This document shows positions 48,339 to 56,930 of a stretch of 64,000 bases of DNA, piece by piece. A model generated the notes under the pieces. It had not been told where the DNA came from. It did not search any database and was given only the letters and a program-made list of their open reading frames with translations. Position numbers and translations under genes: made by a program. The stretch's first letter is position 1. Each line of letters starts with the position of its first letter. The DNA lies in contig NC_018748.1 in the NCBI RefSeq assembly GCF_000263195.1, positions 4,464,001 to 4,528,000 on the forward strand, read 5' to 3'. Source of the DNA: Emticicia oligotrophica DSM 17448. Its GTDB lineage: Bacteria > Bacteroidota > Bacteroidia > Cytophagales > Spirosomataceae.

Positions 48339-49139
48339 GTGCAAAAAGTTTCTATCTTCAAAAACCAAAAAATCTTATCTACTTTCTTAAATCGTGAGGT
48401 AGTATTTGATATTGTTCTTCCCCCAAATTATGAGAATTTATCAAACCTTAAAGTCTTATATATGAATGATGGACAAGATTTTGATTCTCTGCAAATAGAA
48501 AAAACACTCAATGATTTATACGGCAGCCATTCTATTGATAATTTTGTATTTGTTGGTTTACACACCAATGAAAATCGCCTGAAAGAATATGGTACTGCTT
48601 CCATACCCGATTATAAAAATCGAGGGAATATGGCTGGTGAATATCGAAATTTTATCCTAACTGAGTTTTTTCCGTTTATCATAGCTAATTACAAAACTTC
48701 TAGTTTAAGTCGAGATAATTATTTTTGTGGCTTTTCATTGGGCGGACTCTCAGCTATGGATTTAGTTTGGGGAAATCCAGATTATTTTTCGAAAGTAGGT
48801 GTTTTCAGTGGTTCGTTTTGGTGGAGAAAGAAGGCTTATGAAGATGGTTATGACGACCACAACGACCGAATTATGCATGTTTTGGTTCGAAATGGAAACT
48901 TTAATGTTGGTCAAAAGTTTTGGTTTGAGTGTGGAACAAATGATGAAAAAGATGACCGAAATGGCAATGGAATAATTGATTCAATTGACGATACCCTTGA
49001 TTTGATTAAAGAACTAGAAGCCAAAGGCTATAAAAATGGGGAGGATGTGACTTATGTTGAAATCAAAGGAGGAGAGCATAATCAACAAACTTGGAGCGAA
49101 GCCATGCCATTGTTTTTGAAGTGGCTATTGCCAAAATAG
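48339..49139 (+). CDS. Esterase family protein (alpha/beta hydrolase)
   Basis: 266-residue cytoplasmic-looking esterase of the Fes/esterase D type. The nucleophile S133 is in CGFSLGGLS, the base is probably His in KGGEHNQQTW (about residue 249), and an Asp/Glu lies in between. Oddity: an EF-hand-like acidic loop, DDRNGNGIIDSIDD (residues about 206-219), resembles a calcium site. Translation starts at GTG 48339; no upstream ATG is available. It is divergent from the amidoligase cluster and may or may not belong to it. Confidence 0.8.
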   Translation: MQKVSIFKNQKILSTFLNREVVFDIVLPPNYENLSNLKVLYMNDGQDFDSLQIEKTLNDLYGSHSIDNFVFVGLHTNENRLKEYGTASIPDYKNRGNMAGEYRNFILTEFFPFIIANYKTSSLSRDNYFCGFSLGGLSAMDLVWGNPDYFSKVGVFSGSFWWRKKAYEDGYDDHNDRIMHVLVRNGNFNVGQKFWFECGTNDEKDDRNGNGIIDSIDDTLDLIKELEAKGYKNGEDVTYVEIKGGEHNQQTWSEAMPLFLKWLLPK

Positions 49140-49254
49140 ATAATGCTCGATTTTAGTAATTATATTCTTTAAATCAGAATAAAGTATAAGAATAATTCTT
49201 TAAGCCTGTGTGAAAGTTTAACATTAAAATATTTAGACATTAATAGCCATATCA

Positions 49255-49953
49255 ATGTCCCAATCAGCTTCTTTTTTTGAAAAACAACTCGAATTCCCAA
49301 GGGTTTTTGCCGCATACAATGAAAAAAGTGGGGTTATCCATGATTTACTGATGGTTAATCAAATTTGTAAGGATAGTTTTGAGTTATTCTTAAGAGCCTT
49401 CAAGAAGGAAAAGATACTTGAAGTTTGGGCAAAAAATCAATTATCTGATAGATTTACCCACCTAAAAACCTACGAATTTAGTGCTACTACTGGTATTTTA
49501 GGTCCCAAAAGACGTTCTGGTGACCTTCAAATTCCCGAAGGTTTTTATGAAATAGATTTTTTTAATCCTCATAGTAAATATCATTTATCACTTAGAATTA
49601 ATTACCCTAACAAATCTGATTTGGTTTTTGCCGATAAATCAAACCCTGGTGATAATATTTTCATTCATGGAGGTAAAGAAACTGTCGGCTGTATTCCAAT
49701 TGGAGATGAAAATATCAAGGAACTATATTTACTAGCATCAAAGGCAAAAAGTGTTGGTTGTAAAATTCAAGTACATATTTTTCCTGTTATGATGAATGAT
49801 TCAAATTACAATTCTATCAGAGAAGAGTATGGTACAAATTCAGAGGTGCTTTTATTCTGGTCTTGGCTCAAAACTGCTTATGAATTCTTTGGGAATTACC
49901 AAAAACTTCCATCAATAGCCTTTGAAAATTCTGGAAATTGTACCGTCGGATAA
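49255..49953 (+). CDS. L,D-transpeptidase (YkuD/YafK-like) protein without signal peptide
   Basis: 232-residue protein with the YkuD active site: H138-G-G in FIHGGKE and C146 in VGCIPIGD. It is closest in look to the YafK branch of murein L,D-transpeptidases. No signal peptide is visible: the N-terminus is MSQSASFFEKQLEFPRVFAA and an in-frame stop codon lies 21 bases upstream, so no longer start exists. Since peptidoglycan is outside the membrane, either export is non-classical or the function differs. Stand-alone gene. Confidence 0.78.
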   Translation: MSQSASFFEKQLEFPRVFAAYNEKSGVIHDLLMVNQICKDSFELFLRAFKKEKILEVWAKNQLSDRFTHLKTYEFSATTGILGPKRRSGDLQIPEGFYEIDFFNPHSKYHLSLRINYPNKSDLVFADKSNPGDNIFIHGGKETVGCIPIGDENIKELYLLASKAKSVGCKIQVHIFPVMMNDSNYNSIREEYGTNSEVLLFWSWLKTAYEFFGNYQKLPSIAFENSGNCTVG

Positions 49954-50048
49954 GTTTATTTATTATTTCGGGCTCGAAAGGCCTAATTAAGCATATTTTC
50001 ATTTTTTTGGCATGTTTTTTCCTTATTTGTTGGTAAAAACATACTATT

Positions 50049-51914
50049 GTGAAGTCTAATAATAAATTATTTTTTGGTTTTTGTTTGCTTACTTTTTACC
50101 TCGTAGGCATTTCCAAGGCTTATTCTCAAGTAATTAATCTTACGTTTCCGAAGGATAATCAAGTTATTCAAAGGGACGATAATGATGAGGCTATCTTTAA
50201 GGTAAGTGGTAAAATCTCTGATGAAAGTCAGCATCTGGTTACGTTGAGTATTCTTAAAAATGGAAGTCCTTTTTATAGACAAACTACTGCTTCTTCTGAA
50301 TTCACTTTTCAGCCTCTTCTCAATGCTGGCAAGTTTGATTACACCTTCATACTCACAATTGATGAAAACATAGAAATAAAAAAAGTATCTCATGTTGCAG
50401 TTGGTGATGTATATTTAATTTACGGCCAATCTAATGCACTTGGTTTAGGAGGAATTGACACTTACCGACCAGCAGAAAATCCATGGATGCGATTTTTTTC
50501 TGTTGCCAATTATGAAAATGGGGATAGCCAATGGGTAATGCCATATAGAACTTCAATTTGGCCTGGCACTGGGGCTATGGAGCTACAAAAGTTTCTTTGT
50601 GAAAGATATAATTATCCAGTTGGTGTTATTGTTGCTTCAGTAGGTGGGGCAGATATAAAGTCATTAAACAAAAGGAACGATTTTAACCCAACCGATATAA
50701 ATACTGATTATGGTAAACTTTTATTACAAACAATTTTTACTGGTGTAAAAGACCAACTGAAATATATCATCTTCAGACACGGTGAAACAGATGCAAATTA
50801 TCAGTTAGAATCAGAATTATATCCTATTGAATTTGAAAAACTCTACAACAATTTAGTTAAAGACTTTCCTAATTTGGTTAAAATTTTTAATGGACAAATA
50901 AACATACTTACAACTAGCAATAAAAAAGCTGGTTTTCTCAGAGATTACCAAAGAAGAACAAAGTATCTTTTCACTAAAGTAACTCCTTTCAGTACAGTTG
51001 GTACTCAAGGCTATGATGGATTACATTATAATTTGAATGGCTATAGCCAGACGGCTTTCGAGTTATCAAGAATAATAGGTAGAGAAGTTTATCATGATAA
51101 TCTCAATGAACAAATTTATTCTCCTGATATTAAAAACGTGCGATGGGATGGACAAAAGTTTATCCTTACATTTGATGAGTCAATGGAAATGAGATTCCCA
51201 AATGATACAACTATTAATAATACACGTTGGTCAATCAGTGATATTATCTATATTGATGGAAAAAATAATTTGGTTCGGAGCGGAGAAGCATTTCAGAATA
51301 AAATCTTTCTCTATGTGAATGATACACTAAATAATTTCAAAAAAATGTCTTACTTGCCAAATGCCTATGGTAATTTTGGTACAAATTTCTATGATGGTCT
51401 TCATTTCAAGAATAAATTTGGTATGAGAGCTTTTAGTTTTGATGAAATGGATATCATAAAAGAAAGTCAAGGTCTTTCATTAAATGCAAAAATTACTACC
51501 AATAACTTTGTTGAACTTAATTGGACTGGAGATATTTCGAAGAATTATCAAATAAAACGTTCAGAGGATAATATAAATTTTACGAACATTGCTGAAGTCA
51601 GAAGTAGTACATTTGTTGATAACAATACTATATTTGGGAAAAAATATTATTATCAAGTTGTATTACTAGAAAACTCAGAGATTAAATCTAATAGTTATGG
51701 TATAAATCTAAATTGTTTATTTGATTTGTCTATTGAAAGATTTCCAGAGGTAGAATATTTAGAAAGTAAGACCTCTATTTTAGGTATATTTACTCTTTTG
51801 GCGTTTCAGAAAATTGACCTAAGAGCTCAAAGTTATGTTAATTTAGAACCAGGTTTTGACGCTAAATTGGGAAGCGATTTTAATGTAGATATTGGGGGTT
51901 GTATAAATAATTAG
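50049..51914 (+). CDS. Secreted SASA-type SGNH esterase with coat-hanger C-terminus
   Basis: 621-residue exported esterase. A signal peptide (ending SKAYSQ, residues about 1-27) is followed by a beta-sandwich beginning NLTFPKDNQVIQRDD, clearly related to the start of 19899-22607. The SASA domain has S128 in YGQSNALG and a DGLHYNLNGY histidine near residue 328. An FN3-like segment (LSLNAKITTNNFVELNWTG, about 475) precedes the last ~50 residues, which carry the coat-hanger-like motif VNLEPGFDAKLGSDFNVDIGGC and end INN. Translation starts at GTG. rsmE starts 3 bases after the stop, so the two may share an mRNA. Likely deacetylates glycans outside the cell. Confidence 0.82.
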   Translation: MKSNNKLFFGFCLLTFYLVGISKAYSQVINLTFPKDNQVIQRDDNDEAIFKVSGKISDESQHLVTLSILKNGSPFYRQTTASSEFTFQPLLNAGKFDYTFILTIDENIEIKKVSHVAVGDVYLIYGQSNALGLGGIDTYRPAENPWMRFFSVANYENGDSQWVMPYRTSIWPGTGAMELQKFLCERYNYPVGVIVASVGGADIKSLNKRNDFNPTDINTDYGKLLLQTIFTGVKDQLKYIIFRHGETDANYQLESELYPIEFEKLYNNLVKDFPNLVKIFNGQINILTTSNKKAGFLRDYQRRTKYLFTKVTPFSTVGTQGYDGLHYNLNGYSQTAFELSRIIGREVYHDNLNEQIYSPDIKNVRWDGQKFILTFDESMEMRFPNDTTINNTRWSISDIIYIDGKNNLVRSGEAFQNKIFLYVNDTLNNFKKMSYLPNAYGNFGTNFYDGLHFKNKFGMRAFSFDEMDIIKESQGLSLNAKITTNNFVELNWTGDISKNYQIKRSEDNINFTNIAEVRSSTFVDNNTIFGKKYYYQVVLLENSEIKSNSYGINLNCLFDLSIERFPEVEYLESKTSILGIFTLLAFQKIDLRAQSYVNLEPGFDAKLGSDFNVDIGGCINN

Positions 51915-51917
51915 AAA

Positions 51918-52610
51918 ATGTTGCTTTTTTATCAATCAGATATTGTTAATAATCAAGTTTTGAGTGAAGAAGATTCACGACATTGTATTAAGGTATTGAG
52001 AAAAAATATCAAAGATATTATTCATATCGTTGATGGTGTTGGTGGGCTTTATCAATGTGAAATTATCAAAACCCATGAAAAAAAATGTGAGGTTCGAATT
52101 TTATCCACCCAAAAGGATTTTGAAAAAAGAGATATCTACTTGCATATCGCTATTGCACCAACTAAAAATGCCGATAGAATTGAATATTTTCTTGAAAAAT
52201 GCGTTGAAATTGGAGTAGATGAAATTTCATTAATTCAAACTAAACATTCTGAAAGAAAAAATCAAAAAACTGAAAGGCTTGAAAAAATTGCAATTTCGGC
52301 AATGAAGCAGTCCTTAAAAGCTTATTTACCCAAAATAAATGAACTTCAAGATTTTGATAAATTTATAGAAAATAATAAGTCCACCACAAAGTTCATTGCT
52401 CATCTTACCGAAGATGCAAAACCATTGAAGGAAGTTGTTGCTGGGAAAAAAGATGTTTTAGTGATGATTGGCCCTGAAGGCGATTTTACCCATACAGAAG
52501 TTTCCAAGGCTCGCGAAAAAGGTTTTCAGATAGTAACACTTGGAAATTCAAGACTTCGTACTGAAACTGCTGGAGTGGTTGCTTGTACGATTGTAAATGC
52601 TTTTTATTGA
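51918..52610 (+). CDS. rsmE: 16S rRNA (uracil-1498-N3)-methyltransferase
   Basis: 230-residue SPOUT methyltransferase modifying U1498 of 16S rRNA. The N-terminal PUA-like part (SRHCIKVLR) is followed by the knotted domain with MIGPEGDFTHTEV (about residue 183) and LGNSRLRTETAGVVA (about 209). Length 230 is normal. It sits 3 bases after the secreted esterase and 1 base before the DUF4159 gene, so a compact three-gene unit is likely. Confidence 0.95.
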   Translation: MLLFYQSDIVNNQVLSEEDSRHCIKVLRKNIKDIIHIVDGVGGLYQCEIIKTHEKKCEVRILSTQKDFEKRDIYLHIAIAPTKNADRIEYFLEKCVEIGVDEISLIQTKHSERKNQKTERLEKIAISAMKQSLKAYLPKINELQDFDKFIENNKSTTKFIAHLTEDAKPLKEVVAGKKDVLVMIGPEGDFTHTEVSKAREKGFQIVTLGNSRLRTETAGVVACTIVNAFY

Positions 52611-52611
52611 T

Positions 52612-53271
52612 ATGAAAAAAATAGAAATTATTTTTTGTTGTCTAATAATATCCACTATTTCATTGGCACAACAGCCAACCATTAAAATTGGAAAATTGAA
52701 ATATGGTGGAGGTGGAGACTGGTATGCCAATAAAACATCATTACCAAATCTGATAAAGTTTTGTAATCAAAACTTGAAGATGAATATTTTCCCTGAAGAA
52801 GATATAATCGAGGTAGGTAGTCAAGATATTTTCCAGTACCCTTTCATACACATGACTGGCCATGGCAATGTACTCTTTAATGATGGAGAAGTTCAGAATT
52901 TGCGTAGATATCTTATTTCGGGTGGTTTTTTACACATTGATGATAATTATGGTCTAAACAAATTTATTCGAAGAGAAATGAAAAAAGTTTTCCCCGAATT
53001 AGAATTTGTTGAACTTCCCTACTCTCATCCAGTTTATCTGCAGAAATATAGATTTCCAGCAGGCTTGCCCAAAGTTCACGAACACGATGGAAATGCACCT
53101 CAAGGTTTTGGCCTGATTTGGCAGGGAAGATTGGTTTGTTTTTTCAGCTATGAATGTGATTTGGGAAATGGTTGGGAAGATAGAAGTGTATATAATGACC
53201 CCGAAGAATTACGAATCAAAGCACTTCAAATGGGTGCTAACTTGGTTCAATATGCCTTTACATCTTATTAA
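52612..53271 (+). CDS. DUF4159 domain-containing exported protein
   Basis: 219-residue exported protein with signal peptide MKKIEIIFCCLIISTISLAQ. I chose the ATG at 52612, one base after the rsmE stop, because the longer frame spoils the signal peptide. DUF4159 text includes KYGGGGDWYAN, HMTGHGNVLFNDGEVQNLRRYL, GGFLHIDDNYGLN and the closing GWEDRSVYNDPE. This family often accompanies MoxR/VWA systems. The function is not known. Confidence 0.87.
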   Translation: MKKIEIIFCCLIISTISLAQQPTIKIGKLKYGGGGDWYANKTSLPNLIKFCNQNLKMNIFPEEDIIEVGSQDIFQYPFIHMTGHGNVLFNDGEVQNLRRYLISGGFLHIDDNYGLNKFIRREMKKVFPELEFVELPYSHPVYLQKYRFPAGLPKVHEHDGNAPQGFGLIWQGRLVCFFSYECDLGNGWEDRSVYNDPEELRIKALQMGANLVQYAFTSY

Positions 53272-53378
53272 TTTTCACTGAAATTATACAAAATTGCACA
53301 TTTTTGAGTGTGTTTTTAGGACATTTTAAAGAACTTTTGTTTTTTGCACCATTGATGCAAACATTATAATTAAGATTA

Positions 53379-54176
53379 ATGTCTGTAGTTGTATATTTGT
53401 ATAATTTAAAACAACAAAACAATTTATTACATAGCATGGTTGCTGCACTTTCGTTCTTTTTTGCTCATTGGTATTTATCATTATTTAGTCAAACATTTTT
53501 TCTCCACCGTTATTCGGCTCACAAAATGTTTACAATGAATAAGTTCTGGGAGCGATTCTTTTATTTCTTTACCTATGTAACACAAGGTTCATCTTATCTT
53601 AACCCGCGTTCTTATGCTGTATTACACCGTATGCACCACGCATATAGTGATACTGAAAGAGACCCTCATTCTCCGCATCACACACAAAATTTATTTACTA
53701 TGATGTGGAAGACTAAAGACATTTACAATGCTATTTTAAATTACAAGTTTAAGATAGAGGAACGTTTTGAAAAAGACCTTCCTGAGTGGAATTTAATTGA
53801 CAAAATTGGTGATAACTGGGTTTCAAGAATTATTTGGGGCTTGTCGTATATCGCTTTTTATGTTGTTGGATTTTTTTATTTTGATATTCATTGGGGATTT
53901 TTCTTCCTTTTACCAATTCATTTTCTAATGGGGCCAATACATGGAGCTATTGTGAATTGGAGTGGACATAAGTACGGGTATCAGAATTTCGATAACCATG
54001 ATGAATCAAAAAATTCACTGATTGTTGATGTATTGATGATGGGAGAGTTATTCCAAAATAACCATCATAAACATCCAATGTCAATTAATTTTGCAAAAAA
54101 ATGGTACGAGATTGACCCTACCTATCCAGTGATTAAGTTTTTAACTTGGACAAAGATTATTACTCCTAAGAAATAA
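53379..54176 (+). CDS. Fatty-acid (acyl-CoA type) desaturase
   Basis: 265-residue integral membrane di-iron desaturase with about four helices and the three His boxes: HRYSAH (H43, H48), HRMHH (H83, H86, H87) and NNHHKH (H229, H230, H232). The layout is that of the Delta-9 stearoyl-CoA desaturase family. Probable role: introducing double bonds into membrane fatty acids, for fluidity control. Stand-alone gene ending in a bidirectional terminator shared with gldC. Confidence 0.9.
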   Translation: MSVVVYLYNLKQQNNLLHSMVAALSFFFAHWYLSLFSQTFFLHRYSAHKMFTMNKFWERFFYFFTYVTQGSSYLNPRSYAVLHRMHHAYSDTERDPHSPHHTQNLFTMMWKTKDIYNAILNYKFKIEERFEKDLPEWNLIDKIGDNWVSRIIWGLSYIAFYVVGFFYFDIHWGFFFLLPIHFLMGPIHGAIVNWSGHKYGYQNFDNHDESKNSLIVDVLMMGELFQNNHHKHPMSINFAKKWYEIDPTYPVIKFLTWTKIITPKK

Positions 54177-54193
54177 TTAGTTTAAAGTCATAA

Positions 54194-54232
54194 AAAAAGA
54201 GCGAGGTATTTCAATAATATCTCGCTCTTTTT
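54194..54232. terminator. Bidirectional terminator between desaturase and gldC
   Basis: A perfect 12-bp outer stem (54194-54205 with 54221-54232) plus inner pairing, flanked by A-run and T-run. Confidence 0.9.
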
Positions 54233-54246
54233 GTTTTCATCTTTAT

Positions 54247-54594
54247 TTATGCTTCAGATTCTTTCTTAGCTTCTTCATCAATATGACGTTTCATGCTTCT
54301 GCAAGTACTTTCCAATATTTCAATTAGTTTTTTATCACCAGTTGCATCTGAAAGCAATTGAGCTACATTTCCAACAATATCTACTGCGAAGTGCTTCATT
54401 TCATCAACGGGCATATCTTTTGTCCAAAGGTTGATTCCCAATAAACCTCGGTGGTAATGGTCCCAAACACCAATTGAAATGGCCTTGGTTTCATTGATAC
54501 CTTCGTTTGGATTCTCAGTGGCGTCCCAAAAGATTTTATCTGGAATTCTATTGCTATCAAGTTCGACAGTAAAGTTAATTTCTGATTTTTTCAT
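54247..54594 (-). CDS. gldC: Gliding motility protein GldC
   Basis: 115-residue cytoplasmic protein matching GldC: MKKSEINFTVELDSNRIP, IFWDATENPNEGINETKAISIGVWDHYHRGLLGINLWTK-type text, and the diagnostic LWTKDMPVDEMKHFAVD. GldC accompanies the Gld/T9SS machinery and makes gliding more efficient in Flavobacterium, without being essential. It is alone here; gldB is not adjacent. Together with the T9SS sorting domain at 8385 it argues for a working T9SS. Confidence 0.88.
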   Translation of the reverse strand: MKKSEINFTVELDSNRIPDKIFWDATENPNEGINETKAISIGVWDHYHRGLLGINLWTKDMPVDEMKHFAVDIVGNVAQLLSDATGDKKLIEILESTCRSMKRHIDEEAKKESEA

Positions 54595-54791
54595 TATTTT
54601 GTTCTAAAACTGTTTTCAAATATTAATAGGTTTTTTGTGTAGAAAGTTCAAATATTTGATAAAACTGTTTTTAAAATTAATTCAAATAACTTTTACATGA
54701 GAGTACAGGATAGTACATTTAGGTTCTGAATATTAATTTAGGATAAGAATTTATTGAAAATTTACAAAAAATTAACCCTAATAAATAAAAT

Positions 54792-55859
54792 ATGAATGCG
54801 ATTTTAGGTATTGTTTTTCACTTTTTAGGTGGATTTGCCTCAGGGAGCTTTTACATTCCCTATAAAAAAGTAAAAGGATGGGCTTGGGAGAGTTATTGGA
54901 TTGTTGGAGGACTTTTTTCGTGGTTGATTGTTCCTCCTCTTGCAGCATACCTAACTATCCCAAATTTCTGGCAAATAATTTCTGAAACTGATGGAAATAC
55001 TATCTTTTGGACATACATAATGGGACTCCTTTGGGGAATTGGTGGTTTAACCTATGGTTTAGGGGTACGATATTTAGGAGTATCACTTGGGAGTTCAGTT
55101 ATTCTTGGGCTTTGCTCTGTTTTTGGTTCAATAATTCCTTCCATTTTTTATTATTTTACACCTACTACTGGAAAAGATACGATTGCGGATTTGCTAACAA
55201 CCAATTGGGGGCAAATGGTTCTGTTAGGTTTATTGGTTTGTGTTGTTGGTATAGTGATTTGTGGTAAAGCTGGTGGAATGAAAGATAACGATTTATCAGA
55301 TGACAAAAAAGATGATGAATTTGATATTGTAAAGGGTTTAATTTTAGCTGTAATTTCGGGTGTTTTGAGTGCATGTTTTAGTTTTGGAATAGAGGCTGGT
55401 TCAAGCATGGCTCATGTAGCCAACGAATTATGGGTGCAGGCAAATCCAGGTCAAGGAGAGTTTTTATATAGAAATAATGTGGTTTATATTGTTATTCTTT
55501 GGGGTGGACTAACAACAAACTTAATTTGGTGTATTTATTTAAACTCAAAAAACAAAAGCTTTGGTGATTATACGAATACTAAAACACCACTTTTGCAAAA
55601 CTATATTTTCTCTGCCATTGCAGGTACTACTTGGTTTTTGCAATTCTTTTTCTACGGTATGGGAGAAAGTAAATTAGGAAATGGTCCAAGTTCTTGGATT
55701 TTGCACATGGCATTTATTATCATGGTTGCGAATTCGTGGGGTTTGGTATTGAAAGAGTGGAAGGGTGTTTCCAAGAAAACATTAAGAACGATTGTTGTCG
55801 GTATTTTTACGATTATTCTATCGGTTTTGATTGTAGGCTATGGAAATTCCTTAAAATAG
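54792..55859 (+). CDS. rhaT: L-rhamnose/proton symporter RhaT
   Basis: 355-residue inner-membrane transporter with ten hydrophobic segments. It has the RhaT N-terminus GIVFHFLGGFASGSFYIPYK, WESYWIVGGLFSW, and GLTYGLGVRYLGVSLGSSV. An acidic loop (DLSDDKKDDEFD) lies between helices 5 and 6. Usual partners (rhaA, rhaB, rhaD, a regulator) are not adjacent, so it probably serves scavenged rhamnose or another 6-deoxy sugar. Two tandem hairpins follow at 55867-55968. Confidence 0.92.
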   Translation: MNAILGIVFHFLGGFASGSFYIPYKKVKGWAWESYWIVGGLFSWLIVPPLAAYLTIPNFWQIISETDGNTIFWTYIMGLLWGIGGLTYGLGVRYLGVSLGSSVILGLCSVFGSIIPSIFYYFTPTTGKDTIADLLTTNWGQMVLLGLLVCVVGIVICGKAGGMKDNDLSDDKKDDEFDIVKGLILAVISGVLSACFSFGIEAGSSMAHVANELWVQANPGQGEFLYRNNVVYIVILWGGLTTNLIWCIYLNSKNKSFGDYTNTKTPLLQNYIFSAIAGTTWFLQFFFYGMGESKLGNGPSSWILHMAFIIMVANSWGLVLKEWKGVSKKTLRTIVVGIFTIILSVLIVGYGNSLK

Positions 55860-55866
55860 TCAATTA

Positions 55867-55905
55867 TTAAATTCATTGCCGCCAGTTTTAACTGACGGAA
55901 TTTAA
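55867..55905. other. First of two tandem hairpins after rhaT
   Basis: Arms TTAAATT/AATTTAA (55867-55873 with 55899-55905) enclose an 8-bp near-perfect GC-rich stem (55879-55886 with 55891-55898, one mismatch). No T-run follows on either strand. Confidence 0.5.
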
Positions 55906-55910
55906 TAAAA

Positions 55911-55968
55911 ACATACAAAATTGATTTTAGTCAAAAAAACTATTTAGACTAAAGTCAATTTTGTATGT
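55911..55968. other. Long hairpin after rhaT (22-bp stem)
   Basis: A 22-bp arm (55911-55932) pairs with 55947-55968 with one G-U, leaving a 14-base loop. It lies between convergent rhaT and the DUF4197 gene and could be a bidirectional terminator or an RNase III-type structure. Confidence 0.65.
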
Positions 55969-56058
55969 AAATACCCATAAATTGTTACTGAAAAAATAAT
56001 AAATGATTTTTTCGCAGTATTCTGAAAAACACTGCTCATTATTCAAAATTTATATTCT

Positions 56059-56793
56059 TTAAGAAGCTCCAAATACACGTTTTAAAATTTCTGTGGTTCT
56101 AGCTAAAGGATTTGCTCTAATTTTTGCTTCCTCCTCTTCAACTAAGATGAATAAACCATCAATTGCTTTTTGAGTTGCATAACCCTTTAAATCGGGGTTT
56201 ACCTTTTGCGTAAATGGCAAAGCATTGTAAGTATTTGCTAAATCACTGTAATATTTAGTGGCTTGTGTTTTTTGTAAAGCACGTTCAACAATTGGTGAAA
56301 ATGCTTCTATCAACGCCGTTGAGGTTGTTCTTTTCAAATACATAGTGGCAGCATTTTTATCTCCTCTTAAGATACCCCATGCATCAGAAAAACTCATGCT
56401 TAAAATCGCTTTAATAAAAATAGGTTTAGCTTCTTTGGCTGCTTCTTCTGCTCCTCGGTTCAATGATAATACAAACTTATCTACTTCACTGCCTAAGCCA
56501 ACTTTACGGAGTGCCGTTTCTACTCGCTGAACTTCAGGAGGGAATGGTATTTTAATTTTAGGATTTAAGTAAAACCCATTTACTTTTGAAGCACTATCAG
56601 CACCTTTATTAATTCCTACTTGCAAAGCTTCCTTTAAGCCAGACACAACTTCATCATTTGTCAAACTTCCACCTTGAGCTTGGTTCAATACTCCATCTAA
56701 TACTTTTCCTAATTTTATCTTTTGCCCTGCACAACTTTGAATAGTGATTATACTGATTAATAATAAAATTGAAAATAATCTTCTCATTGTCAT
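56059..56793 (-). CDS. DUF4197 lipoprotein
   Basis: 244-residue lipoprotein with a signal peptide ending IQSC (lipidated C21). The mature part matches DUF4197: KVLDGVLNQAQGG, DEVVSGLKEALQVGINKGA (about residue 45), FPPEVQRVETALRKVGLG (about 78) and a final FILVEEEEAKIRANPLARTTEILKRVF. Mostly alpha-helical. Probable outer-membrane inner-face anchoring (residue after Cys is Ala, no Asp+2 retention signal). ATG 56787 is an alternative start. Function unknown. Confidence 0.87.
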   Translation of the reverse strand: MTMRRLFSILLLISIITIQSCAGQKIKLGKVLDGVLNQAQGGSLTNDEVVSGLKEALQVGINKGADSASKVNGFYLNPKIKIPFPPEVQRVETALRKVGLGSEVDKFVLSLNRGAEEAAKEAKPIFIKAILSMSFSDAWGILRGDKNAATMYLKRTTSTALIEAFSPIVERALQKTQATKYYSDLANTYNALPFTQKVNPDLKGYATQKAIDGLFILVEEEEAKIRANPLARTTEILKRVFGAS

Positions 56794-56930
56794 GAATTTT
56801 CTACTGTTTTTATGAATAATTAATTGTCTTACTAACGAAAGAACGGCTAAAATTGTATTTTTGTGCTGCTAAAGTTTTAAATAACCAAAACAAAGCCTTT
56901 AACGCTAATTTTATTTAATCTTATAATTGT

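Noticed and set aside
56856-56863. TATTTTTG as a cinA promoter
   Set aside because: The -7 box fits but no TTG lies at the usual spacing, so it was mentioned only within the gene entry.
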